A DNA stretch of 64,000 nt from Kitasatospora sp. NBC_01250 (GTDB taxonomy: Bacteria; Actinomycetota; Actinomycetes; Streptomycetales; Streptomycetaceae). Made by a program: the position numbers and the translations under genes. Below are positions 15,549 to 23,564 of the stretch, piece after piece; position 1 is the stretch's first letter, and every line of letters starts with the position of its first letter. The notes under the pieces are model-generated. The model had not been told where the DNA came from. It did not search any database and saw only the letters and a program-made list of their open reading frames with translations. Location of the stretch: assembly GCF_036226465.1 (NCBI RefSeq), contig NZ_CP108476.1:3596001-3660000 (forward strand), given 5' to 3'.

Positions 15549-16793
15549 ATGAGCTCGGCGAGCCCCGCGGTCCCGCGCAAGCAGCGGTGGCAGACCTTCT
15601 ACGGGGGCCTGCAGAAGATGGGCCGCTCGCTGCAGCTGCCGGTCGCCGTGCTCCCCGCCGCCGGCATCCTCAACCGCCTGGGCCAGCCGGACATCTTCGG
15701 CCCCGAGGGCAAGGTCGCCGACTGGCCGGACGTCGCCAAGGTGCTGTCGGGCGCCGGTGGCGCACTGCTGGACTCCTCGCTCGGCCTGCCGCTGCTCTTC
15801 TGCGTCGGCGTCGCGATCGGCATGGCCAAGAAGGCCGACGGCTCGACCGCGCTCGCGGCGGTGGCCGGCTTCCTCGTCTACTTCAACATCCTGCACCAGT
15901 TCCCGGTGAAGCCGCCGACCACGCCACCGAGCTACCAGAACCCCGGGGTCTTCGGCGGCATCATCATGGGCCTGATGTCCGCCTGGTGCTGGGTGCGCTT
16001 CCACCGGACCAAGCTGGTGGACTGGCTGGGCTTCTTCAACGGGCGCCGCCTGGTGCCGATGGTCATGGCCTTCGTCGGGCTGGTCTTCGCGGTCCTGGCC
16101 CTGTGGGTCTGGCCGCCGATCGGGACGGCGCTGACCCACTTCAGCAAGTGGCTCTCCGACCTCGGCTCGCTCGGCTCCGGCATCTTCGGCGTGGCGAACC
16201 GCGCGCTGCTGGTGATCGGCATGCACCAGTTCCTGAACACCTTCATGTGGTTCCAGTACGGCAGCTACACCAAGCCCGACGGCACCGTGGTCAACGGCGA
16301 CATCAACCGCTTCCTGGCGGGCGACCCGACGGCCGGGCAGTTCACCTCGGGCTTCTTCCCGATCATGATGTTCGCGCTGCCCGCCGCCGCCCTGGCCATC
16401 GCGCACTGCGCCAAGCCGCACCGCCGCAAGGAGGTGATGGGCCTGATGACCTCGGTCGCGCTGACCAGCTTCGTGACGGGCGTGACCGAGCCGATCGAGT
16501 ACTCCTTCCTCTACGTCGCCCCCCTGCTCTACGTGGCGCACGTCCTGCTGACCGGGGTGTCGATGGGCGTCACCTGGGCACTGGGGGTGCACGACGGGTT
16601 CAGCTTCTCCGCCGGCCTGATCGACTACCTGATCAACTGGACCCTGGCCACCAAGCCCTGGCTGATCATCCTGATCGGCGCCTGCTTCGCGGTGGTCTAC
16701 TACGCGCTCTTCCGCTTCATGATCACCAAGTTCAATCTGATCACCCCCGGCCGCGAGCCCGAGGACGAGGTCGAGGACACCACCAGGGACTGA
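15549..16793 (+). CDS. nagE1: PTS EIIC permease, N-acetylglucosamine/glucose family (NagE1-like)
   Basis: A 414-residue multi-helix permease domain. Hallmarks are RSLQLPVAVLPAAGILNRLGQPD near the N-terminus, IGMAKKADGSTALAAVAGF, the substrate-site GVTEPIEYSFLYVAP near residue 315, and GVHDGFSFSAGLIDY. It needs the separate EIIB (nagF). AAGG at 15539-15542 sits six bases before ATG 15549; an ATG at 15546 is the alternative. The protein ends TPGREPEDEVED, nearly identical to its paralogue at 17047, which shows tandem duplication. In S. coelicolor the second copy, NagE2, is the GlcNAc transporter, so the role of this copy is less sure. Confidence 0.9.
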   Translation: MSSASPAVPRKQRWQTFYGGLQKMGRSLQLPVAVLPAAGILNRLGQPDIFGPEGKVADWPDVAKVLSGAGGALLDSSLGLPLLFCVGVAIGMAKKADGSTALAAVAGFLVYFNILHQFPVKPPTTPPSYQNPGVFGGIIMGLMSAWCWVRFHRTKLVDWLGFFNGRRLVPMVMAFVGLVFAVLALWVWPPIGTALTHFSKWLSDLGSLGSGIFGVANRALLVIGMHQFLNTFMWFQYGSYTKPDGTVVNGDINRFLAGDPTAGQFTSGFFPIMMFALPAAALAIAHCAKPHRRKEVMGLMTSVALTSFVTGVTEPIEYSFLYVAPLLYVAHVLLTGVSMGVTWALGVHDGFSFSAGLIDYLINWTLATKPWLIILIGACFAVVYYALFRFMITKFNLITPGREPEDEVEDTTRD

Positions 16794-16956
16794 ACCCGGT
16801 GGCCCCAAGGGCCGTCATGGCCCAGCGTGAGACAGCTCACGGTTCGATCGCGATCCAGTGGGATGATCGTTAATCCACAACAAGGTTTCGATTTCATAGC
16901 GCTTCCCACCTGCGGGCCTTTCTGCCCTTCCAGCCCCTCTCGGCCCGTGCTACAAA

Positions 16957-16988
16957 ACTGGTCTACACCACTAGTGGTGTAGACCAGT
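16957..16988. promoter_or_regulatory. 32-bp perfect palindrome: back-to-back DasR operators upstream of nagE2
   Basis: ACTGGTCTACACCACT (16957-16972) is followed at once by its exact reverse complement (16973-16988). Each half differs from the dre consensus at one base, so the element holds a complete operator on each strand. It ends 58 bp before the nagE2 start and probably overlaps the promoter. Confidence 0.85.
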
Positions 16989-17046
16989 TCGCGTACCGGC
17001 CCCGGCCGCACCCCACCCGGTACGCCCTGTCGTGAGGAACCACCCC

Positions 17047-18303
17047 ATGAGTACGACTGCGCAGGCACCGGCGCCCGCCGCACCATCGCCCCTCAAGCAG
17101 TTCGGGCAGAACTCCCTGCAGAGCCTGCAGAAGATCGGCCGCAGCCTCCAGCTGCCGATCGCCGTCCTGCCGGCCGCCGGAATCCTGCTGCGCCTGGGGC
17201 AGACGGACGTACAGGACAAGCTGCACCTGCCGGCCAAGCTGGTCGCCACCTTCGCAGCCGCCGGTCACGCGGTCTTCGACAACATGCCGCTGCTCTTCTG
17301 TGTCGGCATCGCCATCGGTCTCGCCAAGAAGGCGGACGGCTCCACCGCACTCGCGGCCCTCGTCGGCTACCTGGTCTTCCACAACGTCCTGACGGTCTTC
17401 CCGATGTCCGGCAGCGTCACGGCCGCCAACCCGGCCGGCACCCCGCAGAACCCGGGCGTGCTCGGCGGTGTGGTCATCGGCCTGCTGAGCGCGACGCTGT
17501 GGCAGCGCTACCACCGCACCAAGCTGCCCGACTGGCTCGGCTTCTTCAACGGCCGCCGCCTGGTGCCGCTCATCATGGCCTTCGTCGGCACCTTCCTCGG
17601 CATCGCCTTCGGCCTGGCCTGGGGCCCGGTCGGCGACGCGCTCAACAGCTTCAGCAACTGGGCGATCGGCCTCGGCGCGGTCGGCTCCGGCATCTTCGGC
17701 CTGATCAACCGCGGGCTGCTGCCGGTCGGCATGCACCAGTTCGCGAACACCTTCTTCTGGCAGCAGGCGGGCACCTTCCACGACGCCTCGGGCAAGCTGG
17801 TCCAGGGTGACCTGAACCGCTTCTTCGCCGGCGACCACAGCGCCGGACAGTTCATGTCCGGCTTCTTCCCGGTCATGATGTTCGGCCTGCCCGCCGCCGC
17901 GCTCGCCATCGCGCACTGCGCCCGCCCCGAGCGCCGCAAGGCCGTCATGGGCATGATGATGTCGCTGGCGCTGACCTCGTTCATGACCGGCATCACCGAG
18001 CCGATCGAGTTCGCCTTCCTCTTCATCGCCCCCGCGCTCTACGCCGTCCACGCGGTGCTGACCGCGCTGTCGATGATGATCACCTGGGCGCTCGGCGTGC
18101 ACGACGGCTTCACCTTCTCGGCCGGCGCGATCGACTACGTCTTCAACTGGCACTTCGCCACCAAGCCCTGGCTGATCATCCCGATCGGCCTGGTCTTCGC
18201 GGTGGTCTACTACGTGGTCTTCCGCTTCGCGATCACCAAGTTCAACCTCCCGACCCCGGGCCGCGAGCCCGAGGACGAGGTCGAGGACGTCACCAAGGCG
18301 TGA
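17047..18303 (+). CDS. nagE2: PTS EIIC permease for N-acetylglucosamine (NagE2-like)
   Basis: A 418-residue EIIC permease with about ten membrane helices. It has QLPIAVLPAAGILLRLGQTD, GLAKKADGSTALAALVGYL, GITEPIEFAFLFIAPAL (substrate site) and GVHDGFTFSAGAIDYVFNW. ATG 17047 follows GAGGAACC; the frame from 17032 is not required. It receives phosphate from Crr via NagF and imports GlcNAc as GlcNAc-6-P, the signal that feeds DasR control of chitin use and development. The 32-bp operator upstream and the 44-bp palindromic terminator downstream make it a separate transcription unit. Confidence 0.93.
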   Translation: MSTTAQAPAPAAPSPLKQFGQNSLQSLQKIGRSLQLPIAVLPAAGILLRLGQTDVQDKLHLPAKLVATFAAAGHAVFDNMPLLFCVGIAIGLAKKADGSTALAALVGYLVFHNVLTVFPMSGSVTAANPAGTPQNPGVLGGVVIGLLSATLWQRYHRTKLPDWLGFFNGRRLVPLIMAFVGTFLGIAFGLAWGPVGDALNSFSNWAIGLGAVGSGIFGLINRGLLPVGMHQFANTFFWQQAGTFHDASGKLVQGDLNRFFAGDHSAGQFMSGFFPVMMFGLPAAALAIAHCARPERRKAVMGMMMSLALTSFMTGITEPIEFAFLFIAPALYAVHAVLTALSMMITWALGVHDGFTFSAGAIDYVFNWHFATKPWLIIPIGLVFAVVYYVVFRFAITKFNLPTPGREPEDEVEDVTKA

Positions 18304-18320
18304 CGCCCGCGCACTGACCG

Positions 18321-18364
18321 CATGCGAGAGGGGCACCGGCCGCGGCCGGTGCCCCTCTCGCATG
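18321..18364. terminator. 44-bp perfect palindromic terminator between nagE2 and the MBL gene
   Basis: The segment is its own exact reverse complement (left arm starts CATGCGAGAGGGGCACCGGC). It can fold into a stem of about 20 bp with a minimal loop, centred between the convergent nagE2 stop (18303) and the MBL gene stop (18378). Confidence 0.88.
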
Positions 18365-18377
18365 TCCGTCTCCCCGC

Positions 18378-19124
18378 TCAGATCTCGTACGTCGCGCCGG
18401 CCTTGGCCAGCTCCACCGGGCCCCGGAACGCGGCCTCGGCATCGCGCAGGTTGCGCTGCGGATCGGTCCACGGCGGGATGTGGGTGAGCACCAGGCGGCG
18501 CGCACCGGCGGCGGCCGCGTGCTCGCCGGCCTCGCGGCCGTTGAGGTGGATCGACCGCACGGTCTCCTTGCCGTCCGTGAAGGCGGCCTCGCACAGGAAG
18601 AAGTCGCAGTCCCGGGCCAGCTCGATCAGCTCCGGGCACTCCCCGGTGTCGCCGGAGTAGACCAGCGACCGGCCACCGTGCTCGATCCGGAAGGCGTAGG
18701 CCTCCACCGGGTGGTTGACCCGGATCGCGGTGACCGTCAGCGGGCCGAGCGCGAAGGTGCCGGGGGTCAGCGTGTGGAACTCGAAGACCCCGCTCATCCC
18801 GGGCTGCTCGGGCATGTCGTAGGCGCGGGCCAGCCGGCCCGGCGTGCCCTCGGGACCGTAGACCGGCAGCGGCTCCGGGCAGCCCTCCTGGCGGTAGTTG
18901 CGGGCCACGAAGTAGACGCACAGGTCGACGCAGTGGTCGGCGTGCAGGTGGCTCAGCGCGACGGCGTCCACGTCGTACAGGCCGATGTGGTTCTGCAGGG
19001 CGCCGAGCGCGCCGTTGCCGAGGTCGAGCACCAGGCGGTAGCCGTCGGCCTCGACCAGGTAGCTGGAGCAGGGCGAGTCGGGCGAGGGGAAGCTCCCGGA
19101 GCACCCCACCACAGTCAGTTTCAT
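18378..19124 (-). CDS. MBL-fold metallo-hydrolase (RNase Z-like branch)
   Basis: A 248-residue metallo-beta-lactamase-fold enzyme. The first strand MKLTVVGCSGSFPSPDSPCSSYLVE is typical of the RNase Z/ElaC-like branch. The metal motif HLHADH is at 59-64, further ligands are in SGDTGE near residue 158, and a late His lies in RLVLTHIPPW. It lacks the exosite arm of true tRNase Z, so the substrate is unknown; a phosphodiesterase or arylsulfatase-like activity is possible. The gene follows nagE2 convergently, as I recall from other streptomycete genomes. Confidence 0.85.
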   Translation of the reverse strand: MKLTVVGCSGSFPSPDSPCSSYLVEADGYRLVLDLGNGALGALQNHIGLYDVDAVALSHLHADHCVDLCVYFVARNYRQEGCPEPLPVYGPEGTPGRLARAYDMPEQPGMSGVFEFHTLTPGTFALGPLTVTAIRVNHPVEAYAFRIEHGGRSLVYSGDTGECPELIELARDCDFFLCEAAFTDGKETVRSIHLNGREAGEHAAAAGARRLVLTHIPPWTDPQRNLRDAEAAFRGPVELAKAGATYEI

Positions 19125-19336
19125 CCTGAGCCCCTCCGCCCGATCCAGGTCCCGAGCACGCCAGTTACCGCCGGGTCACACCGGCGGGTAGCTGCAGCGG
19201 TCGCGTGTCGAGAGTAAGGGCGGAGCGGCACTTTGCCCCCGCCCCCGTGCCGCGCTGTGGCTGGAATCACCAGAACGGGGCGGCGCGGGGGCGGGTCGCG
19301 CGCTCGGGCCGCGCGCGGGGGCGGACGCACCCCTTC

Positions 19337-19537
19337 TCAGCGGTGGCCCGGGCGGCGCACGGCCCAGGCCCGGATGGTGTCGGCGTACCAGCGCGGGTGG
19401 CCGGCCTGGTCGACGAAGTCGGGGTCGGGGAGCAGGCCGTGCCGGCGGTAGCTGCGCACGGTGTCGGGCTGGACTCCGATGTGGCGGGCGATCTCGGCGT
19501 AGGACCACGCGTCGCCGTTGCTGCGCTGACTGCTCAT
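19337..19537 (-). CDS. Small helix-turn-helix (MerR/AlpA-like) protein
   Basis: A 66-residue protein made almost wholly of one winged-HTH domain: WSYAEIARHIGVQPDTVRSYRRHGLLPDPDFV, then WYADTIRAWAVRRPGHR. SYRRHGLLPDPD is the wing region typical of MerR- and excisionase-like DNA-binding domains. The start ATG 19537 has GGAGG eleven bases upstream. There is no effector domain. It may be a small regulator or a recombination-directionality-like factor, but no integrase is near. It is not part of an evident operon. Confidence 0.75.
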   Translation of the reverse strand: MSSQRSNGDAWSYAEIARHIGVQPDTVRSYRRHGLLPDPDFVDQAGHPRWYADTIRAWAVRRPGHR

Positions 19538-19704
19538 CTGGCGCCACCTCCGGGTGTTCCGAGAGCTGAGCTAGGGGCTTGCCTGAACGATTTCCGGTGA
19601 CGTGAGGGGCGCGGGTGTCGGCCGGGCCCGGTGATGGATCCGTGACAGAGCGGAAACGGGAAGCGGATAAATTCTCAACTGTCACAGCCCGGTACGGTCA
19701 GCAC

Positions 19705-20259
19705 ATGAATCACTCGCATGGCGTCCCGCCCACGCTGATCGGGCTGATCGTGCTGGCCGCCCTGGCCCTGTTGATCGGCCTCGCGGTGCTTGCGGGCCGG
19801 CGCCGGGGCAGCGGATCGGGCGGCGGAACGGACCGCGGTCGCGGCCCCCGCCCGCCCCGGCCGCGCAGCGCACCGCCCGCGGGCCGCCCCGGGCCCGCCG
19901 GCCGGGACGAACGGCCCGGCGCGCGCCCCGGCGGGGCCGGGCGGACGCCCGCGCCGCGCGAGATCTGGTGGGCCGAAGTCCCCTTCGAGGACGGCCCCGG
20001 CAGCAAGGACCGCCCGTGCCTGGTCCTGCGGGTGGACGGGCGCACCGCCACCGTCGCGAAGATCACCAGCAAGCACCACGCCGAGCTGCCCGGCGTCCTC
20101 GCCCTCCCCCCGGGCACCGTCGCCGACCGCCAGGGCCGGGCCAGCTGGCTGGAGTTGGACGAACTCCGGCAGGTCCCGCTCACCCACTTCCGCCGCCGCG
20201 TCGGCCCGGTCGACAGCCACCTCTGGGCCCGCGTCCAGAGCGCTCACCCGTCCAGGTGA
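19705..20259 (+). CDS. Membrane-anchored PemK/MazF-family protein
   Basis: A 184-residue protein. One membrane helix near residues 8-30 (PPTLIGLIVLAALALLIGLAVLAG) is followed by a basic Arg/Gly/Pro-rich linker to about residue 88. A PemK/MazF-like SH3-barrel domain follows: REIWWAEVPFEDGPGSKDRPCLVLRVDG, TVAKITSKHH, and LDELRQVPLTHFRRRVGPVD. The domain matches RNA-cleaving toxins of the family, but there is no antitoxin gene beside it and the membrane tether is unusual, so it is probably not a classical toxin. ATG 19705 is used. GATAAATT at about 19665 may be part of its promoter. Confidence 0.75.
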   Translation: MNHSHGVPPTLIGLIVLAALALLIGLAVLAGRRRGSGSGGGTDRGRGPRPPRPRSAPPAGRPGPAGRDERPGARPGGAGRTPAPREIWWAEVPFEDGPGSKDRPCLVLRVDGRTATVAKITSKHHAELPGVLALPPGTVADRQGRASWLELDELRQVPLTHFRRRVGPVDSHLWARVQSAHPSR

Positions 20260-20288
20260 ACCCCACCCGCATGCCCCCTGACACCGCC

Positions 20289-20320
20289 GTGGCCGGTTCC
20301 CCTGCTCGGGGGCCGGCCAC
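20289..20320. terminator. Hairpin between the PemK-like gene and cysM
   Basis: GTGGCCGG and CCGGCCAC arms with an inner CCCC/GGGG extension (two-base bulge) lie between the convergent stops at 20259 and 20339. Confidence 0.6.
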
Positions 20321-20338
20321 GCCTGTGGTGCGGTGGCG

Positions 20339-21585
<1,247 letters not shown>

Positions 21586-21703
21586 GGCTGCGCTCCTGGG
21601 CGGGTGAGAGGGTGCCGCGGGCGCGCGGCGGGGGTGAACTGGCTTCGTGACGTGCGACGGGACGTGCTGCGCGGCCTCCCCGTACGGGCGGGGCGATCGC
21701 GGT

Positions 21704-21808
21704 TCAGGTGCCGGGACAGATGGCCGCGGCGTGCCGGCACAGGTCGATGTGCAGGCGCGCCACGAGGCGGGTGCCCGGGGCCTGAGTGCTCACATCGACG
21801 GAACGCAT
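21704..21808 (-). CDS. Cysteine-rich-ended leader peptide upstream of cysO-cysM
   Basis: A 34-codon ORF from ATG 21808 ends RLHIDLCRHAAAICPGT. This matches the small actinobacterial leader peptides with a C-terminal [RH]xDLCRxxxAxC pattern found ahead of sulfur-assimilation and cysteine genes. Two Cys codons near the end could let ribosome pausing sense cysteinyl-tRNA and control cysO-cysM. A -10-like TATACG lies 13 bases before the ATG (complement of 21816-21827), so the transcript has a very short leader. There is no other gene in 21586-21942. The attenuation role is inferred. Confidence 0.75.
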   Translation of the reverse strand: MRSVDVSTQAPGTRLVARLHIDLCRHAAAICPGT

Positions 21809-21942
21809 GGGCTCATCGTATAGATTCCCGCCCCGGTTCCGACATGAGTGTCTCGCAGACTGGATGCTTTTCGACCACGCTGTGAGATTCCCTCGCGGCC
21901 CGCCCCGTCGCTCCTGCACCGGGGGCGATCCCGGCGCCCCGG

Positions 21943-22374
21943 TCAGGCGGCGGCGCCGTCGACGACCGTGACCTCCTCCTCGGTGATCACGCCCTCGACG
22001 ATCCGGAACGAGCGGAACTGGAACGGGTCGTCCGCACCGGTGCCCTCGGCCGTGGAGACCAGCACGTAGTGCGCGTTCGGCTCGGAGGCGTAGCTGACGT
22101 CCGTGCGCGAGGGGTAGGCGTCGGTGGCCGTGTGCGAGTGGTAGACCACAACCGGCTCCTCGTCCCGGTCGTCCATCTCGCGGTACAGCTTGAACAGGTC
22201 GGCCGAGTCGAACTCGTAGAACGTGGGCGAGCGGGCCGCGTTCAGCATCGGGATGAAGCGCTCGGGGCGGTCACTGCCGGCCGGGCCCGCGACGACCCCG
22301 CAGGCCTCGTCCGGGTGGTCGGCGCGGGCGTGGGCGACGATCGCGTCGTGCAGCTCTCGGGTGATGGTCAGCAT
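21943..22374 (-). CDS. mec: Mec-type JAMM/MPN zinc peptidase (CysO-cysteine peptidase)
   Basis: A 143-residue M67-family metallopeptidase. The JAMM motif HSHTATDAYPSRTD spans 79-92 (ligands His79, His81 and Asp92, catalytic-site Ser89), with the catalytic Glu23 in DEACG. In M. tuberculosis the homologue releases cysteine from CysO-Cys. Here it could also remove the Ser-Arg tail of the nearby CysO. ATG 22374. It lies upstream of the leader peptide, probably in the DUF2017/mec group, with a hairpin before it. Confidence 0.93.
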   Translation of the reverse strand: MLTITRELHDAIVAHARADHPDEACGVVAGPAGSDRPERFIPMLNAARSPTFYEFDSADLFKLYREMDDRDEEPVVVYHSHTATDAYPSRTDVSYASEPNAHYVLVSTAEGTGADDPFQFRSFRIVEGVITEEEVTVVDGAAA

Positions 22375-22396
22375 GCGGCCAGGATAGGGCCCGGCC

Positions 22397-22432
22397 GTCC
22401 GGGGCCCCGGGCTCGCCCGGGACCCGCCGGAC
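22397..22432 (-). terminator. GC-rich hairpin between DUF2017 gene and mec
   Basis: GTCCGG/CCGGAC outer arms and CCCGGGC/GCCCGGG inner arms form a long imperfect stem just past the DUF2017 stop (22437). It may only attenuate, since mec follows on the same strand. Confidence 0.45.
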
Positions 22433-22436
22433 GGGC

Positions 22437-23021
22437 TCAGCCCGTCATCGCCTCCAGCAGCGACTCCTGCATCGCGCCGAGCCAGAGGTAGGCCATCACC
22501 AGCGGCTTGCGCTCGTCGCTGTCGGGCAGGCTGTACAGCCCCTGCTCGTCCTCCTCGGTGACCTCCAGGCGCACCCCGAGGGTCAGCCGCAGGTCGTTGA
22601 GCGCGCTCAGCCAGCGCGGGCAGTCCTCGGTGCTGGGCTGCAGCACCCCGCCCCCCTGGCCGACGGTGTCCAGCGAGCGGATCACCAGCAGCGCGTCCTC
22701 GCGCTTGCGGGCGCGCAGGTCCAGCTCGGTGTACCGGCGGAACTCCCCGGCGGCCGCCTTGGTCCCGGCGTCCACCGGCTTGCCGGGCTCGCCGTAGGCG
22801 TCGGGGAAGAGCCGGGCCAGCGCGGGATCGCCCGGCGCCTCGGTGGGCCCGTCGGCGAAGAGCGCGGCGAACGGGTCGGCCTCGGCACCGGGCGCCTCGC
22901 CGGGGCCTGGACCGATCAGCTCCAGCATCTGCACCTCGAGCGAGCGGAGGATGGCGACCTCCACCTCTTCAAGGGCGATCGCGGCGCCGCCGTCTCGGGT
23001 CCGCTCGAACAACCCAGCCAT
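22437..23021 (-). CDS. DUF2017 family protein
   Basis: A 194-residue acidic, mostly helical soluble protein. It starts MAGLFERTRDGGAAIALEEVEVAILRSLEVQMLELIGPG and ends with WLGAMQESLLEAMTG; a flexible Gly/Pro/Ala/Asp stretch lies at about residues 40-70. The family is always found next to clpS in actinobacteria and its function is unknown; a link to N-end-rule proteolysis is a context guess only. ATG 23021 is chosen because the longer frame to 23444 merely runs antisense to nothing conserved and crosses clpS. Confidence 0.85.
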   Translation of the reverse strand: MAGLFERTRDGGAAIALEEVEVAILRSLEVQMLELIGPGPGEAPGAEADPFAALFADGPTEAPGDPALARLFPDAYGEPGKPVDAGTKAAAGEFRRYTELDLRARKREDALLVIRSLDTVGQGGGVLQPSTEDCPRWLSALNDLRLTLGVRLEVTEEDEQGLYSLPDSDERKPLVMAYLWLGAMQESLLEAMTG

Positions 23022-23089
23022 CGTCAGGTAACCGTCCGGTTCTCGTAGGTGTCGTTGGATCAGCCGGCGCCCCGCCGGCCGACGGCGGG

Positions 23090-23383
23090 TCAGTCGTGCT
23101 GCAGCGTGGCCCACAGGCCGTAGCCGTGCATGGCCTGCACGTCGCGCTCCATCTCCTCGCGGGTACCGCTGGAGACCACCGCGCGGCCCCGGGTGTGGAC
23201 CTCCATCATGAGCTTGCGCGCCTTCTCCTTCGGGTAGCCGAAGTAGGCCTGGAAGACGTAGAGGACGTAGCTCATCAGGTTGACCGGGTCGTTGTGGACG
23301 ATGGTCACCCACGGAGTGTCCGGCTCCGCCACCGGGAGACTCTCGGCCTCGGGGCGTTCGATCTCGGCCGGCGCGACACTCAC
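23090..23383 (-). CDS. clpS: ATP-dependent Clp protease adaptor ClpS
   Basis: A 97-residue N-end-rule adaptor that delivers substrates with bulky hydrophobic N-termini to ClpAP or ClpCP. After an acidic flexible N-terminus of about 22 residues come [26 protein letters not shown] (with the HNDPVN substrate-pocket signature), [18 protein letters not shown] and a C-terminal [14 protein letters not shown] 23383 is preceded by GAGGAGA. Divergent from pncB. Confidence 0.96.
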   Translation of the reverse strand: MSVAPAEIERPEAESLPVAEPDTPWVTIVHNDPVNLMSYVLYVFQAYFGYPKEKARKLMMEVHTRGRAVVSSGTREEMERDVQAMHGYGLWATLQHD

Positions 23384-23551
23384 GACTGGCTCTCCTCATC
23401 GGTGGCTCGCGGGGCCCGGAGCGGGTCCAGCCGGATCCGGGCATGCTTCGGTACAGCTCGTCTGACCTCCCATGCTGCCATCCGGGGGACCTCGGAGCGA
23501 TTCCGACCCGGCCCTCGGGCAGGAAATCGTCAATCTGACGCTAAGTGGTAG

Positions 23552-23557
23552 TAGCAT
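23552..23557 (+). promoter_or_regulatory. Possible -10 element (TAGCAT) of pncB
   Basis: TAGCAT fits the streptomycete TANNNT -10 pattern and lies seven bases before ATG 23565, which has no purine-rich ribosome site upstream. This suggests a leaderless pncB mRNA. No clear -35. Confidence 0.35.
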
Positions 23558-23564
23558 CATCCTC

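Noticed and set aside
16957-16988. 32-bp palindrome as a transcription terminator of nagE1
   Set aside because: It lies 164 bp past the nagE1 stop, matches the DasR consensus on both strands and has no loop or T-run; an operator is the better reading.
19337-20259. HTH protein plus PemK-like protein as a toxin-antitoxin pair
   Set aside because: They are divergent rather than one operon, the HTH protein resembles MerR/AlpA domains not a MazE/PemI antitoxin, and the PemK-like domain is membrane-tethered.
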